Assembly: GCF_022201045.2 (NCBI RefSeq)
Contig: NC_068559.1
Span: 17,789,501 to 17,853,500, forward strand
Direction: 5' to 3'
Source of the DNA: Citrus sinensis
Taxonomy: Eukaryota; Streptophyta; Magnoliopsida; Sapindales; Rutaceae
DNA length: 64,000 bases
The notes under the pieces were generated by a model. That model did not search any database and was not told the origin of the DNA. It saw only the letters and a list, made by a program, of their open reading frames with translations. The translations under genes were made by a program, and so were the position numbers. Below, piece after piece: positions 50,458 to 62,481 of this stretch. Within the stretch, counting starts at the first letter, position 1. Each line of letters opens with the position of its first letter.

Positions 50458-52127
50458 TCACTGATTCCCAGACAGTGGGCTGTCACGGCCTTTCTTGAAA
50501 TCATCCCATCCTCTTACCCAGGGCTGCCCAGGCTCTGACCGTGTCTCAGGGGAAGCGTAGCTGTTGAGGTTGTTCATGACCTTGTTGTGCAAGGCAGAAA
50601 ACACCTATTGCAAGCAAAAACACATGAGACGGTATTTTCAAGGAAAATGGGGCAAAACTTGTAAATTATTTTAGATAGCGTCTCACAGGATTTGTTTTCA
50701 CTGCCTCAGGTGGTTGCTCCTGGCCAGTCAGCCACTTCCACAGATCTGGGTTTTCCTGCAAAACAGAAAAAATATATTTAAACAAAAAGTAGATGACTCT
50801 GCTGGCTACCTCGTCTACTTGAATCGACTACTTTTTCCAATGGAATCAGAAACTCTTCCCAACTTGACTAATAACTATTACAATGGAGCAAAAATGAAAC
50901 AAAATTTGAAAATGTTGGCTTTAAATTTAACAGTTTAAATCAAAAGAAATGAAGCAGCTTAGTGGATGATCCTATTATTCCTCCATAAAATATAGAAAAT
51001 ATCTTATGCAGTCAATTTCAACATGGATAAGAAAAGCAGTGCAATTCATCCTGGTATTAATGTTCACTTAATTCCTAGCTTATCAAATAGAATTTTTCAA
51101 AACTAATAGGAACTCTTTATTATTAGTAGAAATACATATTGAAATGATCAAGTTAATAAAGAGTTTCTTAGTTATCAAAACCCAACTACGGCTTAAAACT
51201 CAGCAGTACCACCACCGCAACAAAACCAAATCAACAATAGTATAGGCAATTCATAATTGATAACATGTAACCTGTCTGACAAAACTTCTTTACAGTCGAA
51301 CCTCCACTAAAAAGCTAAGCAACCATGTAAAGAATTCCACATCTTTCAGCCACGACTAATTAAAATGGCAGGCAGGGACAAAGTTATCACCTCCATTGAA
51401 AGCTAAACAGAGCATAATAAATTTATTCTCAATTTAGCACAAATGAATATAGTCATTCCATTCAGAAGATTATCAAATGATCAAAAGATCAAATAAAAAA
51501 GGGCTAGAGAATGAAAAGCATCAAAATACACTTAACTTGATTTGTCTAAACTGATTTCTAAATCATTCCGTGCATACGAAAAGTCTATAGTGAAGAAATT
51601 AACATATAATTGTCTCATGAAAAGAGGGGGAAAAAAAGTAAAAGGTGATTACCAAATTAAGGACATCAACAAGAGCTTTAATCCCATTTTTATCCATGGA
51701 ATGAATATGTTCTTCGACCCATTTACCAAGAACCAAATCCAGCTCCAGAAACCCTCTCTGCTTACTCCTATACAATAGCCTGTTAAACAGACGCTTTTTC
51801 TTCTCCTCGTTGGACAAATCAATGTCTAAAGATTGAGTAGTATTTGAAACCCACCTGTATTGAGGCCTAAAACGATTGGAACAGAGATCATCATCACCAT
51901 CAGATATCAATTGCATTGCAAATATAAAGAAAAAACAAAAAAAGGGGAAAAAAGAGCAAATATTACAAGAAAAAGAAAAGAAAAGATGACAGGTGGAGAG
52001 GGGTTTACCTGAGAAGGGTTTCAAAGGAAGCCGCTGGAGAAGCAGACGCAATCGAGCTGCGATTGGCTACTGCGGAGGATCTGAGAATACGGTGGACGTT
52101 AATCACTGCTCTTCGTAAGCTCGCCAT
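50458..52127 (-). CDS. SDHAF2: Succinate dehydrogenase assembly factor 2, mitochondrial (SDHAF2 / SDH5)
   Basis: Four exons on the minus strand, 52009-52127, 51653-51866, 50687-50755 and 50458-50604, join in phase to 182 residues. The N-terminus MASLRRAVINVHRILRSS is Arg- and Ser-rich without acids, a mitochondrial targeting peptide. The SdhE-type core follows: EEKKKRLFNRLLYRSKQRG, FLELDLVLGKWVEEHI and ENPDLWKWLTGQEQPPE. The C-terminal extension ends FKKGRDSPLSGNQ. Family knowledge: it promotes covalent FAD attachment to SDH1 and so complex II assembly; the RGFLELDLVLG stretch corresponds to the conserved RGxxExDxxxG motif. It appears intact. The large first internal intron (51.65-50.76 kb) is AT-rich without another gene. 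Confidence 0.95.
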
Positions 52128-54467
52128 GTTCTTGTTGAATGGTCTCTGAGAAAAATAAAATTTTCAGAAATAACATACTCGCAAGCAAGCATGTACCGTA
52201 TATAAAGAAACCAATTTGTTGGACCGTGGCCCCTTTTTATCCACATGGCACTGGTTGTTCGGTACTTTTTTGGAGTTAGCAATTGGCATGCTAATTGCCA
52301 TTTGATTTTGGGCGAAACTTATGTTACATTTAAAAAATTTTAAATCCTTCGAAAAGATAATAATTATTAGAAACGTCAATAAGTTTTTAAGTTTCACTTT
52401 AAACCCAGGCTGCAGCCAGGCAATAGTACTACTAGAAGTTTAATTTTTTTTTTAAGTTTTTTATTTATATTTATAGTAAATTTAGTACCAAATTGCTCAA
52501 TAATTCATTCTATTTTATTTAATTGAATCTCTAATCTATTTAATCTTATATCTATTGAGTTTTTATTCATTTTATTAATGATCTACTATTTTAATATATC
52601 ATGATCTTCAATCTTGAATTCTTTTATTAGTTGTTTAACTTTATTAAATTCTTTACTCAGTTAATCTCTTAACTTTTTTAATTTATTTTATATTTTCTTC
52701 ATTGAAATTATTAATTTCTAATATTTTCTTTACACTTTTTATATCATTTATAGATAAATTTGGGTTTCTTAATTTATTTAATAATATAGTGATATTCAAT
52801 TTAATTGATTATTTCTCCACATGTCTGAATCATTGATCAGATCAAATGGTTGAAATCTTCCATAGTAAAATCATTTTTGCATATAGATAGAAGGTGGTAA
52901 TTTATTAGTTTCTATATTTTATGAAATTATTAGAGGTTCTAGTAATTTATTCATTGTACCATGTTTCTAACAATTCATTAGATTCATAAGATATTTATCT
53001 CATGTAATATCTCTTATAATTCAAGATACTAAATTTAGATTACAAAATATATGTGACAACATTGATGATATGTACTAGGATGGGAAAATAGATTGAATGT
53101 GTGTGTGTGTTAGAAGAAAAATCTAGTCTATATCTCAACAAAGACAAGAAATTATAAATACAGGTGTACAAATATATTCAAAATTTGTAGATCTTTATGA
53201 TTATAATAATCATTTAGATCTTTATAAAAATCTAGTAAACGCTTTATAAAGTTTTAAAAATATATGTAGAAGAGATGGGCGACAAAACCGTTTAATTATG
53301 CAAAATCAATAGGGACTTATTTAAAAAAAATAAGTAAATTTGTGATTAAAAAAGAAATTTTCTGTAAATTACTATTACACATGTACCTCATTTTACGTTA
53401 AAATTGTTTTCATTCATTGGATTTAAGAAATATCAAAATCAATGATTTATATGCATTGAATGTTTGTTAAATTGTTTGTAAGATAAGCTTTGCTTTGATT
53501 TTGAGGCATCATGTAGCAAGACATTATTTTGAATTTTGACACAAACCTAGCCATCTTTATTTGCTTTTCAGTCTTGCGGACAACCTTTATTTTCTCAATT
53601 CTCTGTCTGACTCGAAAGCTTTGCTATTAATTCAGTATAAATTGTTTTATAGTTATGGAGTCCCGATGATTTTCGAGAAGCTAACAAACTTCCTTCAACT
53701 GGCTCCTGAGGGTTCAATGGAAGACTAAATTTAGTACAAATTTGTTCACCGTCAAGCAATTTGGACTAAAGTTGAAAGAAATACTCTTCCCAACTAGAGT
53801 CATTGGTAAATTTTCTGTCTAATACATGTTGGCACTTTGTCATGCTCCTTATTCGTAAAGTAAAGAAAAAAAATATTTTCAATCATATGCAAAGTATATA
53901 TGTTTCCCCTGTATTTATCATCGATCAATCTCACCACCTAGAAAACTCAGCAATACACCAAAGCCAAAACATAGGCATGTGGCATCCATGGAAGCAAAAA
54001 AAAAAACATCAAAATCATATTTAGGAAACGCTCGTGCTTCGTGCTTCAAAAGATCAGCAAAACTCTTAAAAAACAATAAGAAAAGATTTTGATGTGATAC
54101 ATTAGCCTAAATAAGAACATGAAAGACAAATTAAATTAGGAGGAGGCCCTCACAATGTAATCTACCCAAGTTATAACTGTTTTAGTCAGAGAGGAGAATT
54201 GCAAGCATGAAGAATGCCGTAAACATATATTTCATTTTGAGGAATTGCAAAGAATCTGATACTCTACATACTTCTGCATTTAGCGCTTGAAGTACCATTC
54301 CGTAGAGGTTCAAACAAAAACATGCACCCATCACTTTGTCTCCATCCTAACACCAATAATCCACGAAACAATATCTTCATTAAATAAGGCAGTTTGCAGA
54401 AACTCTAATTTTGCTGTTGCTTTTTGTGGACTAGTTCTCATCTCCAATAGTCTTTAGCCCAGTTGCC
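52128..54467. other. AT-rich intergenic region
   Basis: It separates the SDHAF2 promoter from the 3' end of the SDR gene. No gene seen; a short TG microsatellite lies near 53097-53110. Confidence 0.5.
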
Positions 54468-56727
54468 TCAAAAGCTTATCTCACGTCTCTCGCCAAAAAA
54501 TTTTCCTGTTATTGCCTGGTCTGGAAGCAGAGCAAGCCATACACCCGTGTCAGCACCGTCCTCAGCTGAAATATTACCAGCCCAACCAGTCATAGCAGTC
54601 TTCACCCAGCCTGGGCAGAAGCAGTTGATGTAAATCTTCTCACCATCAGGGCGGTCAGAGAGTATCTTCCCCATTAGTCTTGTATAAGCATTAACTGCAA
54701 GTTTTGACATTGAGTAATCGGTATATGTTTGAGGCCATCCACCAGATTGCCAAGTGCCATCTTCAACTTGTTGTAGAAAAGTATTAACAGTCCTATCAAT
54801 TACTTCCTCAGAGAGATCGTCCAAATCACCTAGTTGCTCTCTCAATGTTAAGTCCCTGAGTCTCTGTATGAATGAACCTAAATTAGCCCTCAGTGTAGAT
54901 TGAAGAATGAGTGGCAAATGTCTAACCAGTAGAGATATGAAAATACTATATCAAGTTAAATGATAAGAACAATAACTGTTTTCCCGTTTAAAATTGCAGC
55001 AAAAGCGGTCCAAGTCCGCCACTTGTCTTCCTTGATGGCAAGTTTCCAAACAAAAACAGGTTGGAGTCTATGTGGAACCAAGTGGGCATCTACCATCTTT
55101 TAAATTTAAGTAGTTAGTTGATTATATATATATTTTAGAAGAAACAGTGGCATCTACCATTAACCACTTGGCAATGCTTGAACTGAAAACAGTTTAAAGA
55201 ATAGCCCATGGCAAACCCTGCAATTGCATGCACCATTATCTACAAAGCATTGCTGACGCCTGAAGCGCTGCAAGTTTTCTAACAAAGCAAACAGAACTAG
55301 ACCCAAAAGAAGTGTTAAAGAACTTGAAATCATGCCATAAAAGTTACAGATGCAGAGTAGCCATCTTCCTTGGAGAAAATAAACAAAATGATACAGAGAT
55401 TCAGTAGCATGGACAAGCTATGCAGGGACAACAAGGGGCTATTGGCCCTTATGGGATTCTAAATATTTTACTTCATACTGAACCATAGTTTCTCCTACAA
55501 TTATGGATTTCTGTTTCCTAGTTGTCCCCTTCTCAAACGATCTATATACACGGTAAGCTTAAATTATGCATGCTCCGTCATATATTTAACACTAGTGTGC
55601 ATATTGCAACTAATATTTGGGATGCATTACACAATAATTTTACAATATATCCATAGTGCTTGTCACATTACCTTTGACTTTATCAATTGCATTGCTACCA
55701 GAGATAGTGCATTATTAACTATGATACTGTAAAGAATTCAATTTGAAATCAAATTAACAATCGATAATGAATCACAATATGGTCAAATAAAAAATAAAGA
55801 GATTCGTACTAGCTTTGAAATGGGAAAATAAATAATGAATGAATGATTTAGTTTTTTTTTTTATTAATTTATCTTTTATCAAATTCTCTTTTATGTTTAT
55901 TACTGTGAGGTTGGCCCTCTGGAAAAATTCACAGCTCTGGTTCAGAAATGCAAAATACAATAGGAGAGAGGGAAATAAGAGAGATTACTCACGTTACGCC
56001 TGCCATTTAGTCTACCGAGCCGAGAGCTCACACTAACAATACGAGCACCAGCAGCAGAAGGTCGCATTAACGGGATCATAGCTTTAATCATAGCTTTGGT
56101 GCCATAATAATTGGTTTGAATAACTTCTTTGGCAAATTCAACAGAATTATCAGAACCAAGATTGTAATTGACACCTGCATTATTAACCTAAAACCAAAAT
56201 GACATATTCATTTCAACATAAGCGAGTTCATTTAATATAATTGAATTGAAGATGGCGTTACGGGCAAGTTAACACTAACCAGAATATCAATGCCACCATA
56301 TCTTTCACGGATCCAATCACAAAACTCTTGGATTGATGACGAGTCTAAGACATCAAGTTGATGAACATCCACATTCAAGCCTCCTTCTTGCAAGACCTTA
56401 GCAGCCTCGAGGCCAACACTAGTGTCTCTCGACGTCAATATAACAGTCAAACCCTGCGCAGCGAGTTGCCTAGCCATCTCAAACCCAATTCCCCTGTTAG
56501 CACCAGTCACCACCGCAATAGTTTCCGGGGACCACCATCTATTACAAAATTTTCAAACACACCCATTAGAGGAAATTAAACAATATTTCAAATTTTAGTT
56601 ACAAAAATAAAAATGTTGAAATGGGCACGCACCTCTGGTGATCGGAATAGGGAATGGTGCGGAGGAGGGAAATTTCTTGGAGTCTCTTTTCTCTTCTTTC
56701 CTTTGCTTTTTCATGTTTTCCAGTCAT
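54468..56727 (-). CDS. Short-chain dehydrogenase/reductase, carbonyl reductase-like (At5g51030-like)
   Basis: Four exons on the minus strand, 56633-56727, 56280-56538, 55993-56187 and 54468-54863, join in phase to 314 residues. A short charged N-terminus (MTGKHEKAKERREKR) precedes the Rossmann fold. The cofactor motif TGANRGIG is at 43-50, NNAG at 120-123, the catalytic Ser in IVSVSSRLG (172/173), and the YxxxK pair is Y233 and K237 (DYSMSKLAVNAY). The PG motif lies in CPGWVKTAMTG. The long insert between Ser and Tyr (DLTLREQLGDLDDLSEEVIDR..) is typical of the carbonyl reductase / salutaridine reductase / menthone reductase branch, which is NADPH-dependent and acts as a monomer. The substrate is unknown. 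All catalytic residues are present. Confidence 0.93.
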
Positions 56728-57097
56728 TTTTCTTTTTTTTTTTTCTTGGGTAAAAAAAAAACTTTGGAGGATCGAGCGAGAAAGAAGAAAAGAAAAAGAA
56801 AAAGAAGGGGAAAAAAACTGAACTCTGGTTTTGGGTAAGATAATTGGAGCAGGCTCCCGGCTCAATAGGGGATAGTAGAGCCTTTGACACGTTGTTGGTT
56901 AAGTGGTTCGATCTTTAATTTAGGTCAAATTTCGCCATTCTTGGGGATTTCAGTTTCACTCCCGCCTTTGTAGCCTCTCCAAAGTGGGATGCTGTTGCTA
57001 TCATTCTTCTTTTGTTTTTGCGCGACGTGTTTTTGCGGGTCATTTGGCATTTTCTAATTATATTATCAAAACATTTTCTAATTTGTTTGTAGCTTGT
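56728..57097. other. Upstream region of the SDR gene
   Basis: It contains the leader and promoter of the minus-strand SDR gene. The fold-back MULE begins about 380 bases upstream of its start codon. Confidence 0.5.
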
Positions 57098-57811
57098 GTA
57101 AACTTTGGGAAATTTATAAAAATGACCATAAAAATTTTGCGTTTTTTAACTTTAACCCCCCAAAGTTTTTTCTATCATAATTAGCCAAATACCCTATATT
57201 TGGACTACATTACCCTCGTCACTTTTATCAAATTTACAAAGGCATGCCACTTTTTTAATTCCAACAAAAGTAAATACGGATTTTCCTCAACAACTTAACA
57301 AACCTTCATCACTCTCAACAAACTTCATCATTCTCGATAAATCAATTGCATAATCAAATATATAATTATCAATGTGAGAGTTTCTTAAAATTAGTTTATG
57401 CTCTTATACAATGTAAACCTTTAATCTATTAATTTTATCAACTAAATTCGAAATTAAAGTGGGTTTTGTTGTAAATATTGTTGTTTTTCATTTATAAAAC
57501 AATGTGATTTGTTAAAGTACTTAGTTTGAGTTGAAAAATGAAGAAAAACCATTGAAAACAAAGAAGAATCGGGCAAAAAATGAAGTTCAGAACAAGTGAG
57601 ACATGCAAGTGGGACAGGTGCATGTCTCACATAAACGCACTGCATTTATGTGCGACAGGCACCTGTCTCACTGCCTGCCGCACATAAACTCACAGATTTT
57701 ATGGAGTACATGATTTTGGATTTGATTTGTCTCGTCGTAAGCTTCGAAACGGTATATTATACGCCTAAAACGGACATATATAGCTCAAGTTATGGCTTTC
57801 GAAACATAAAT

Positions 57812-58273
57812 GAAATTTGGTGAGACAGGCAAGTGGGATATGTGCTGCGTTTATGTGCGACAGGCACCTGTCCCACTGCCTGCCGCACATAAACCCACGG
57901 ATTTTATAGAGTACATGATTTTGGATTTGATTTGTCTCGTCGTAAGCTTCGAAACAGTATATTATACGCCTAAAAAGGACATATATAGCTCAAGTTATGG
58001 CTTTCGAAACATATATGAAATTTAGTGAGACATGCACCTGTCCCACTTGCATGTCTCACTAAATTTCATATATGTTTCGAAAGCCATAACTTGAGCTATA
58101 TATGTCCTTTTTAGGCGTATAATATACTGTTTCGAAGCTTACGACGAGACAAATCAAATCCAAAATCATGTACTCTATAAAATCCGTGGGTTTATGTGCG
58201 GCAGGCAGTGGGACAGGTGCCTGTCGCACATAAACGCAGCACATATCCCACTTGCCTATCTCACCAAATTTCA
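57812..58273. repeat. Near-perfect inverted repeat at the centre of the MULE
   Basis: About 57812-58036 and 58048-58273 are reverse complements with one difference that I can see, separated by an 11-base loop (58037-58047). A transcript through it would form a very long duplex. Confidence 0.9.
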
Positions 58274-58690
58274 TTTATGTTTCGAAAGCCATAACTTGAG
58301 CTATATATGTCCGTTTTAGGCGTATAATATACCGTTTCGAAGCTTACGACGAGACAAATCAAATCCAAAATCATGTACTCTATAAAATCCGTGGGTTTAT
58401 GTGCGGTAGGCAGTGGGACAGGTGCCTGTCCCACATAAACGCAGCACCTATCCCACTTGCCTGTCTCACCAAATTTCATTTATGTTTCGAAAGCCATAAC
58501 TTGAGCTATATATGTCCGTTTTAGGCGTATAATATACCGTTTCGAAGCTTACGACGAGACAAATCAAATTCAAAATCATGTACTCCATAAAATCCGTGAG
58601 TTTATGTGCGGCAGGCAGTGGGACAGGTGCCTGTCGCACATAAATGCAATGCGTTTATGTGAGACATGCACCTGTCCCACTTGCATGTCT
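58262..58690. repeat. Two further tandem copies of the ~210 bp unit in the right arm
   Basis: Copies of the unit (CATTTATGTTTCGAAAGCC.. to ..GTGGGACAGGTGCCTGTC..) start at about 58272 and 58484. The left arm has only one equivalent copy (about 57640-57830), so the arms differ by one unit. Confidence 0.8.
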
Positions 58691-59182
58691 CACTTGTTCT
58701 GAACTTCGTTTTTTGCCCGATTCTTCTGTGTTTTCAATGGTTTTTCTTCATTTTTCAACTCAAACTAAGTACTTTAACAAATCACATTGTTTTATAAATG
58801 AAAAATAACAATATTTACAACAAAACCCACTTTAATTTCGAATTTAGTTGATAAAATTAATAGATTAAAGGTTTACATTGTATAAGAGCATAAACTAATT
58901 TTAAGAAGCTCTCACATTGATAATTATATATTCGATTATGCAATTGATTTATCGAGAATGATGAAGTTTGTTGAGAGTGATGAAGGTTTGTTAAGTTGTT
59001 GAGGAAAATTTGTATTTACTTTTGCTGGAATTGAAAAAGTGGCATGCCTTTGTAAATTTGATGAAAGTGACAAGGGTAATGTAGTCCAAATATAGGGTAT
59101 TTGGCTAGTTATGATAGAAAAAACTTTGGGGGGTTAAAGTTGAAAAACGCAAAATTTTAATGGCCATTTTTGTAAATTTCCC

Positions 59183-59446
59183 GTAAACTTTCCACACAGT
59201 TATCACTTGTTATTAATATGAAGTGTAAACTTGTGTGGACGCACCATCTCACTACGATGCCTTAGTGTGCAAGATTTATAGAATTTTATAGTTAGGACTT
59301 GCAATTTCTTTAATTTTAAATGTTAGGAATCACAGGGTATTTTATTCTTGAGAATCACATTTTAAGGTCTACCAAGCTTATTAAATCATAGATCTTAATT
59401 AATCAATATATTATCTCAACATGCTAGAGGAGAGAAGAAATTTTAA
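59183..59446. other. Short spacer between MULE and MITE pair
   Basis: Apart from the target duplication at its left edge I see nothing in it. Confidence 0.5.
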
Positions 59447-59627
59447 GAGAAATTCTATAATAACTCAGATGTATTACGACCAATAAATGCATGCATGACA
59501 TATGTAATTAAATTTAATACAATCATCACTTATATGATAGTTTTTTAAAATAAATACACACATGTCATGACATTATTTATTTGTTATATGATTGACATGG
59601 TACCTTAGATATATTGTAGAATTTCTC
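59447..59627. mobile_element. Small MITE, copy 1 of an inverted pair
   Basis: It has ends GAGAAATTCTATAATA and TATTGTAGAATTTCTC as inverted repeats and is 181 bp long. The sequence in reverse complement matches the adjacent 59629-59806 segment along its whole length (ACAAATAAAT.ATGT.ATGA and TATGTCAT.CAT.CAT are shared). Confidence 0.8.
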
Positions 59628-59628
59628 A

Positions 59629-59806
59629 AATTTTAGAATACATCAAAAGTGTCATATCAGTTATACAACAAATAAATTATGTTATGATATATGTGTGTGT
59701 AATGTAAAAAACCATCATACAAATAATAGTTGTTTTAAATCTAAAAATATATGTCATACATACATTAATTGATTGTATTAGTTCCGATGTATTATAAAAT
59801 TTGTCT
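59629..59806. mobile_element. Small MITE, copy 2, opposite orientation
   Basis: A diverged copy of the preceding 181 bp element in reverse orientation. Its termini are more decayed (TTTTAGAATACATC at left, TATTATAAAATTTGTCT at right). The copies are almost directly abutting. Confidence 0.72.
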
Positions 59807-60020
59807 AAAGTGAGAATACTTACATTTGCGCAATTATAGAAAGCAGAGTTCTTACTTAGCTGTTGGAACTCAAAGACACAGACACTCTCAACTTTTGTTA
59901 TGAGGGTGGGTTAGAGCGCAATGGCGTAAGTGGACAATCAACTAACTTTGGCATCAAGATTCAAGAGTAATGACATGGGGGCTTAGTGTAAATATACAAT
60001 GAAGGAGGCACTATACAGGC

Positions 60021-60554
60021 TAGGGGTGGCAAAAAAGCTCGGGCCGACCCAGGCCCGGCCAAGCCCAGCCCAGGCCCGCGGGCCTAAATCCCGGCTCGCA
60101 GGGGGTGGGCCTGGATATGGGCCTAAAAATTATAAAGCCCGCATATGTTGGGCTGGGACAAGGGCTTAGCAAAAAAGCCCGGACTTGGCCCATGCTTTCT
60201 AAATTTATGAATAAAAAATCAATTTAATTTAAATAAAAAAGAAAAAAATCAAAATATTAAATTAGTTTAATTTTTTATATTAGTATTTGTTATTTTATTA
60301 GGTTGTATTGCTAATATTTAATGTATTTGACTATTATTCTATTTATATATTATATTATTATCTTTAATTTAAATATTTTTATTAATTTAAAAAATATTTT
60401 ATAATTAATTTAAAAAGCCTGAGCCCGGTCCAGGCCCGTCTAAGCCCGACCCGAGTTGGACGGGCTTTTGAAGGGCCTGGACATCGTTTAACTAATGTGA
60501 GCTTGGGCCTGGGCTTTGAAAAGCCCGGCCCAAACCCGCAATTTGCCATCCCTA
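60021..60554. mobile_element. Non-autonomous hAT-like element with perfect 8-bp target duplication
   Basis: It begins TAGGGGTGGCAAAAAAG and ends AATTTGCCATCCCTA. Flanks are ATACAGGC on both sides (60013-60020 and 60555-60562), a perfect 8-bp duplication. Subterminal regions are dense in GCCCGG, GGCCC and AAGCCC words; the core is AT-rich. Length 534 bp, no coding capacity. The undamaged target duplication suggests a fairly young insertion. Confidence 0.92.
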
Positions 60555-60764
60555 ATACAGGCTGTCAATGAATAATGGGAAGATGAAATTTACTTATAGA
60601 GTTTTACTATTGGCACCTTTAAATATCTTTTGAAACCCCTTTTCTTTATCTATCCCATTATAATTATTTGAAAATTATAAAACTCTTATGGCACAGTTTT
60701 AGTTCCAAAAATAACCTTTATTTCTTATTGAGTTTACACCCCCTTCTTTCTCTTCACATCTTGC

Positions 60765-60786
60765 TCCCCCCCCCCCCCCCCCCCCC
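60765..60786. repeat. Poly-C tract of about 22 bases
   Basis: A C homopolymer run followed by GGGG is unusual in this AT-rich DNA. It could form G-quadruplex on the minus strand or reflect an uncertain assembly length. Confidence 0.85.
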
Positions 60787-62480
60787 GGGGTCAACTCTTT
60801 TTTACGGTGATGAACAAATTGGACTTGATGACCATAATACTATAATTACCAAAAAAAAAAAAAAAAGATTCAATGAGAATGATGCAATTGATCGGTACTC
60901 TTGATTTTTTTTTCTTTTTTTTTTGGCTTTTTTAAGTAAACTTGAAAGTTTCATTACTGACCATAATAGCAATACGAAAGAAATTAAAAGTAGAATGTTG
61001 CCGAATTTCTTTTTGTAATCATTTTATTTTTCTAAATTAATTCGGATGGGGAAGGAGGCAAATCGGAGAGAACAATAAAAATCATTAGCTTTGAAAAAAT
61101 CTATCAGTTTTCTGCTGGATACCATGCCTTTTGAAGCCTCCACAACATTAAATCTTTTTTACAGTATCAAAGTTCATATTTTGTGCTTTAATTGTCGTTG
61201 TTTGTGGAAGTGATTTCACATCACCCCCTTCATTTCTCCTTTGTAAATCCACCTCTTGTCTTTACGTGATTTTGTGGAATCAAAATCTGTTTCTTTTTTT
61301 CCTTTTTCACATTTAAATAAGGTCATGAATACTTTGGAGTTACTCTAAGTTAAAACACAAATTATAGCCGCACACGCAAAATAATAAATAATGAAAAATA
61401 CGTTATAATTTTAATCGTGTGGTTATGAAAGAATGCTTTACCTTTGGAAGGGTTCCAACATAGCTGGATTCACATGTAATAACTGCATAGTCTACGGTAA
61501 ATTCTTATTTGTCAAAGAAGGGAGTTGAATGATGAAATGAGAATACATTTATCATTTTATGTAATCTTATGAAGTGATGAACTTGTATGTAATGGGGGTT
61601 TTAAATTGGACACTAGAGGTGTGCCAATAGCGCCACCCTTGCCCATGTAATTTCAAATCAATTAACAGCACAGAGTACAAACATGTAGGGTTGGTGAAAA
61701 AGAGCCAAAGCTCGATCTAGCCTATTTTAGGGTGTTCTAAGGCCGGGCTGTATATGTGTTGGCCCGCTTGGAGAGTCCCAATCTCCCAGACCCGGGCTTC
61801 AATCAGAAAGATTGAGCATGGGCTGACTCTTGGACGTTAAATTTTTAACACCCTTCCAAAATTCTAATAGCACCCCTTTAGTTGCAAACGAGTTATTCTT
61901 TTAGGAAATTCATTTTTAGGCAACTGTAAGTTAAATTACTTTTCCAGCTGCCTTCACTTTATTCAATAAATAACAGTGCAAAGAATTAATAAAAAGTCTA
62001 CAGCAAACATATAGACCAAATTTACATTTAATTCAATGCTGGAGCTGGACAATTGGATAAACCAATGAAGTTTAAGTACGGTCCATATCAACATGTCCCA
62101 TCCGATGAATATTTAAGTACGGTCCATATATGGGGACATGCATTAATAGGTCTCCTTCTATCTAATGAATTTTTTTGAATTTTTTTTTTCTAAATGGGGG
62201 AGCGGGTAAAGAACGACCTCGCATAAGATAAACGGAAGAACAATCAAGAATCATCATTCCATTATCCAATTTTTCTTGCCGTAGCCAGAACGCTTTACTA
62301 AGTAGCGACATAAGATAAATGGAAGAACAATCAAGCTGATATGGCTATTTTGTCATTATTGCTTTTCTTGACCATCACATTTATGTCGATGCTCCAACTT
62401 TCAATTTCTTCAACATTTAGCTTTTCTAGAAGCAACAGTACATACTCTACTGACGCGACAAAAAAATTAAAAAAAAAAAA
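60787..62480. other. Intergenic region with a decayed transposon terminus
   Basis: No gene seen. Near 61688-61850 there are AGGGTTGGTGAAAAAGAGCC and GGCCGGGCT / CCCGGGCTTC words like those of the hAT element at 60021-60554, probably a decayed relative. Near 62063-62130 a phrase TTTAAGTACGGTCCATAT is duplicated. Confidence 0.5.
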
Positions 62481-62481
62481 A

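Larger units (their letters stand above)
57107..59182. mobile_element. Fold-back Mutator-like element (non-autonomous MULE) with 9-bp target duplication
   Basis: The 2,076 bp element has termini GGGAAATTTATAAAAATG and, from the other strand, GGGAAATTTACAAAAATG. It is flanked by a perfect 9-bp duplication GTAAACTTT (57098-57106 and 59183-59191), the size typical of Mutator. Almost the whole element is inverted repeat: the outer ~500 bp arms are matched by eye with scattered differences, and the centre is built from ~210 bp units carrying GACAGG..CCTGTC words and TTCGAAA. The left arm has two units and the right arm three. No transposase is present; the 71-residue open frames on each strand are mirror images of the repeat unit. 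Confidence 0.9.

Noticed and set aside
57810-58479. Three nearly identical ~71-residue open frames, one on the plus and two on the minus strand, that look like a conserved small protein
   Set aside because: They are mirror images of the repeat unit in the fold-back MULE. Identical translations on both strands follow from the inverted repeat, and there is no start context, homologue or codon bias.
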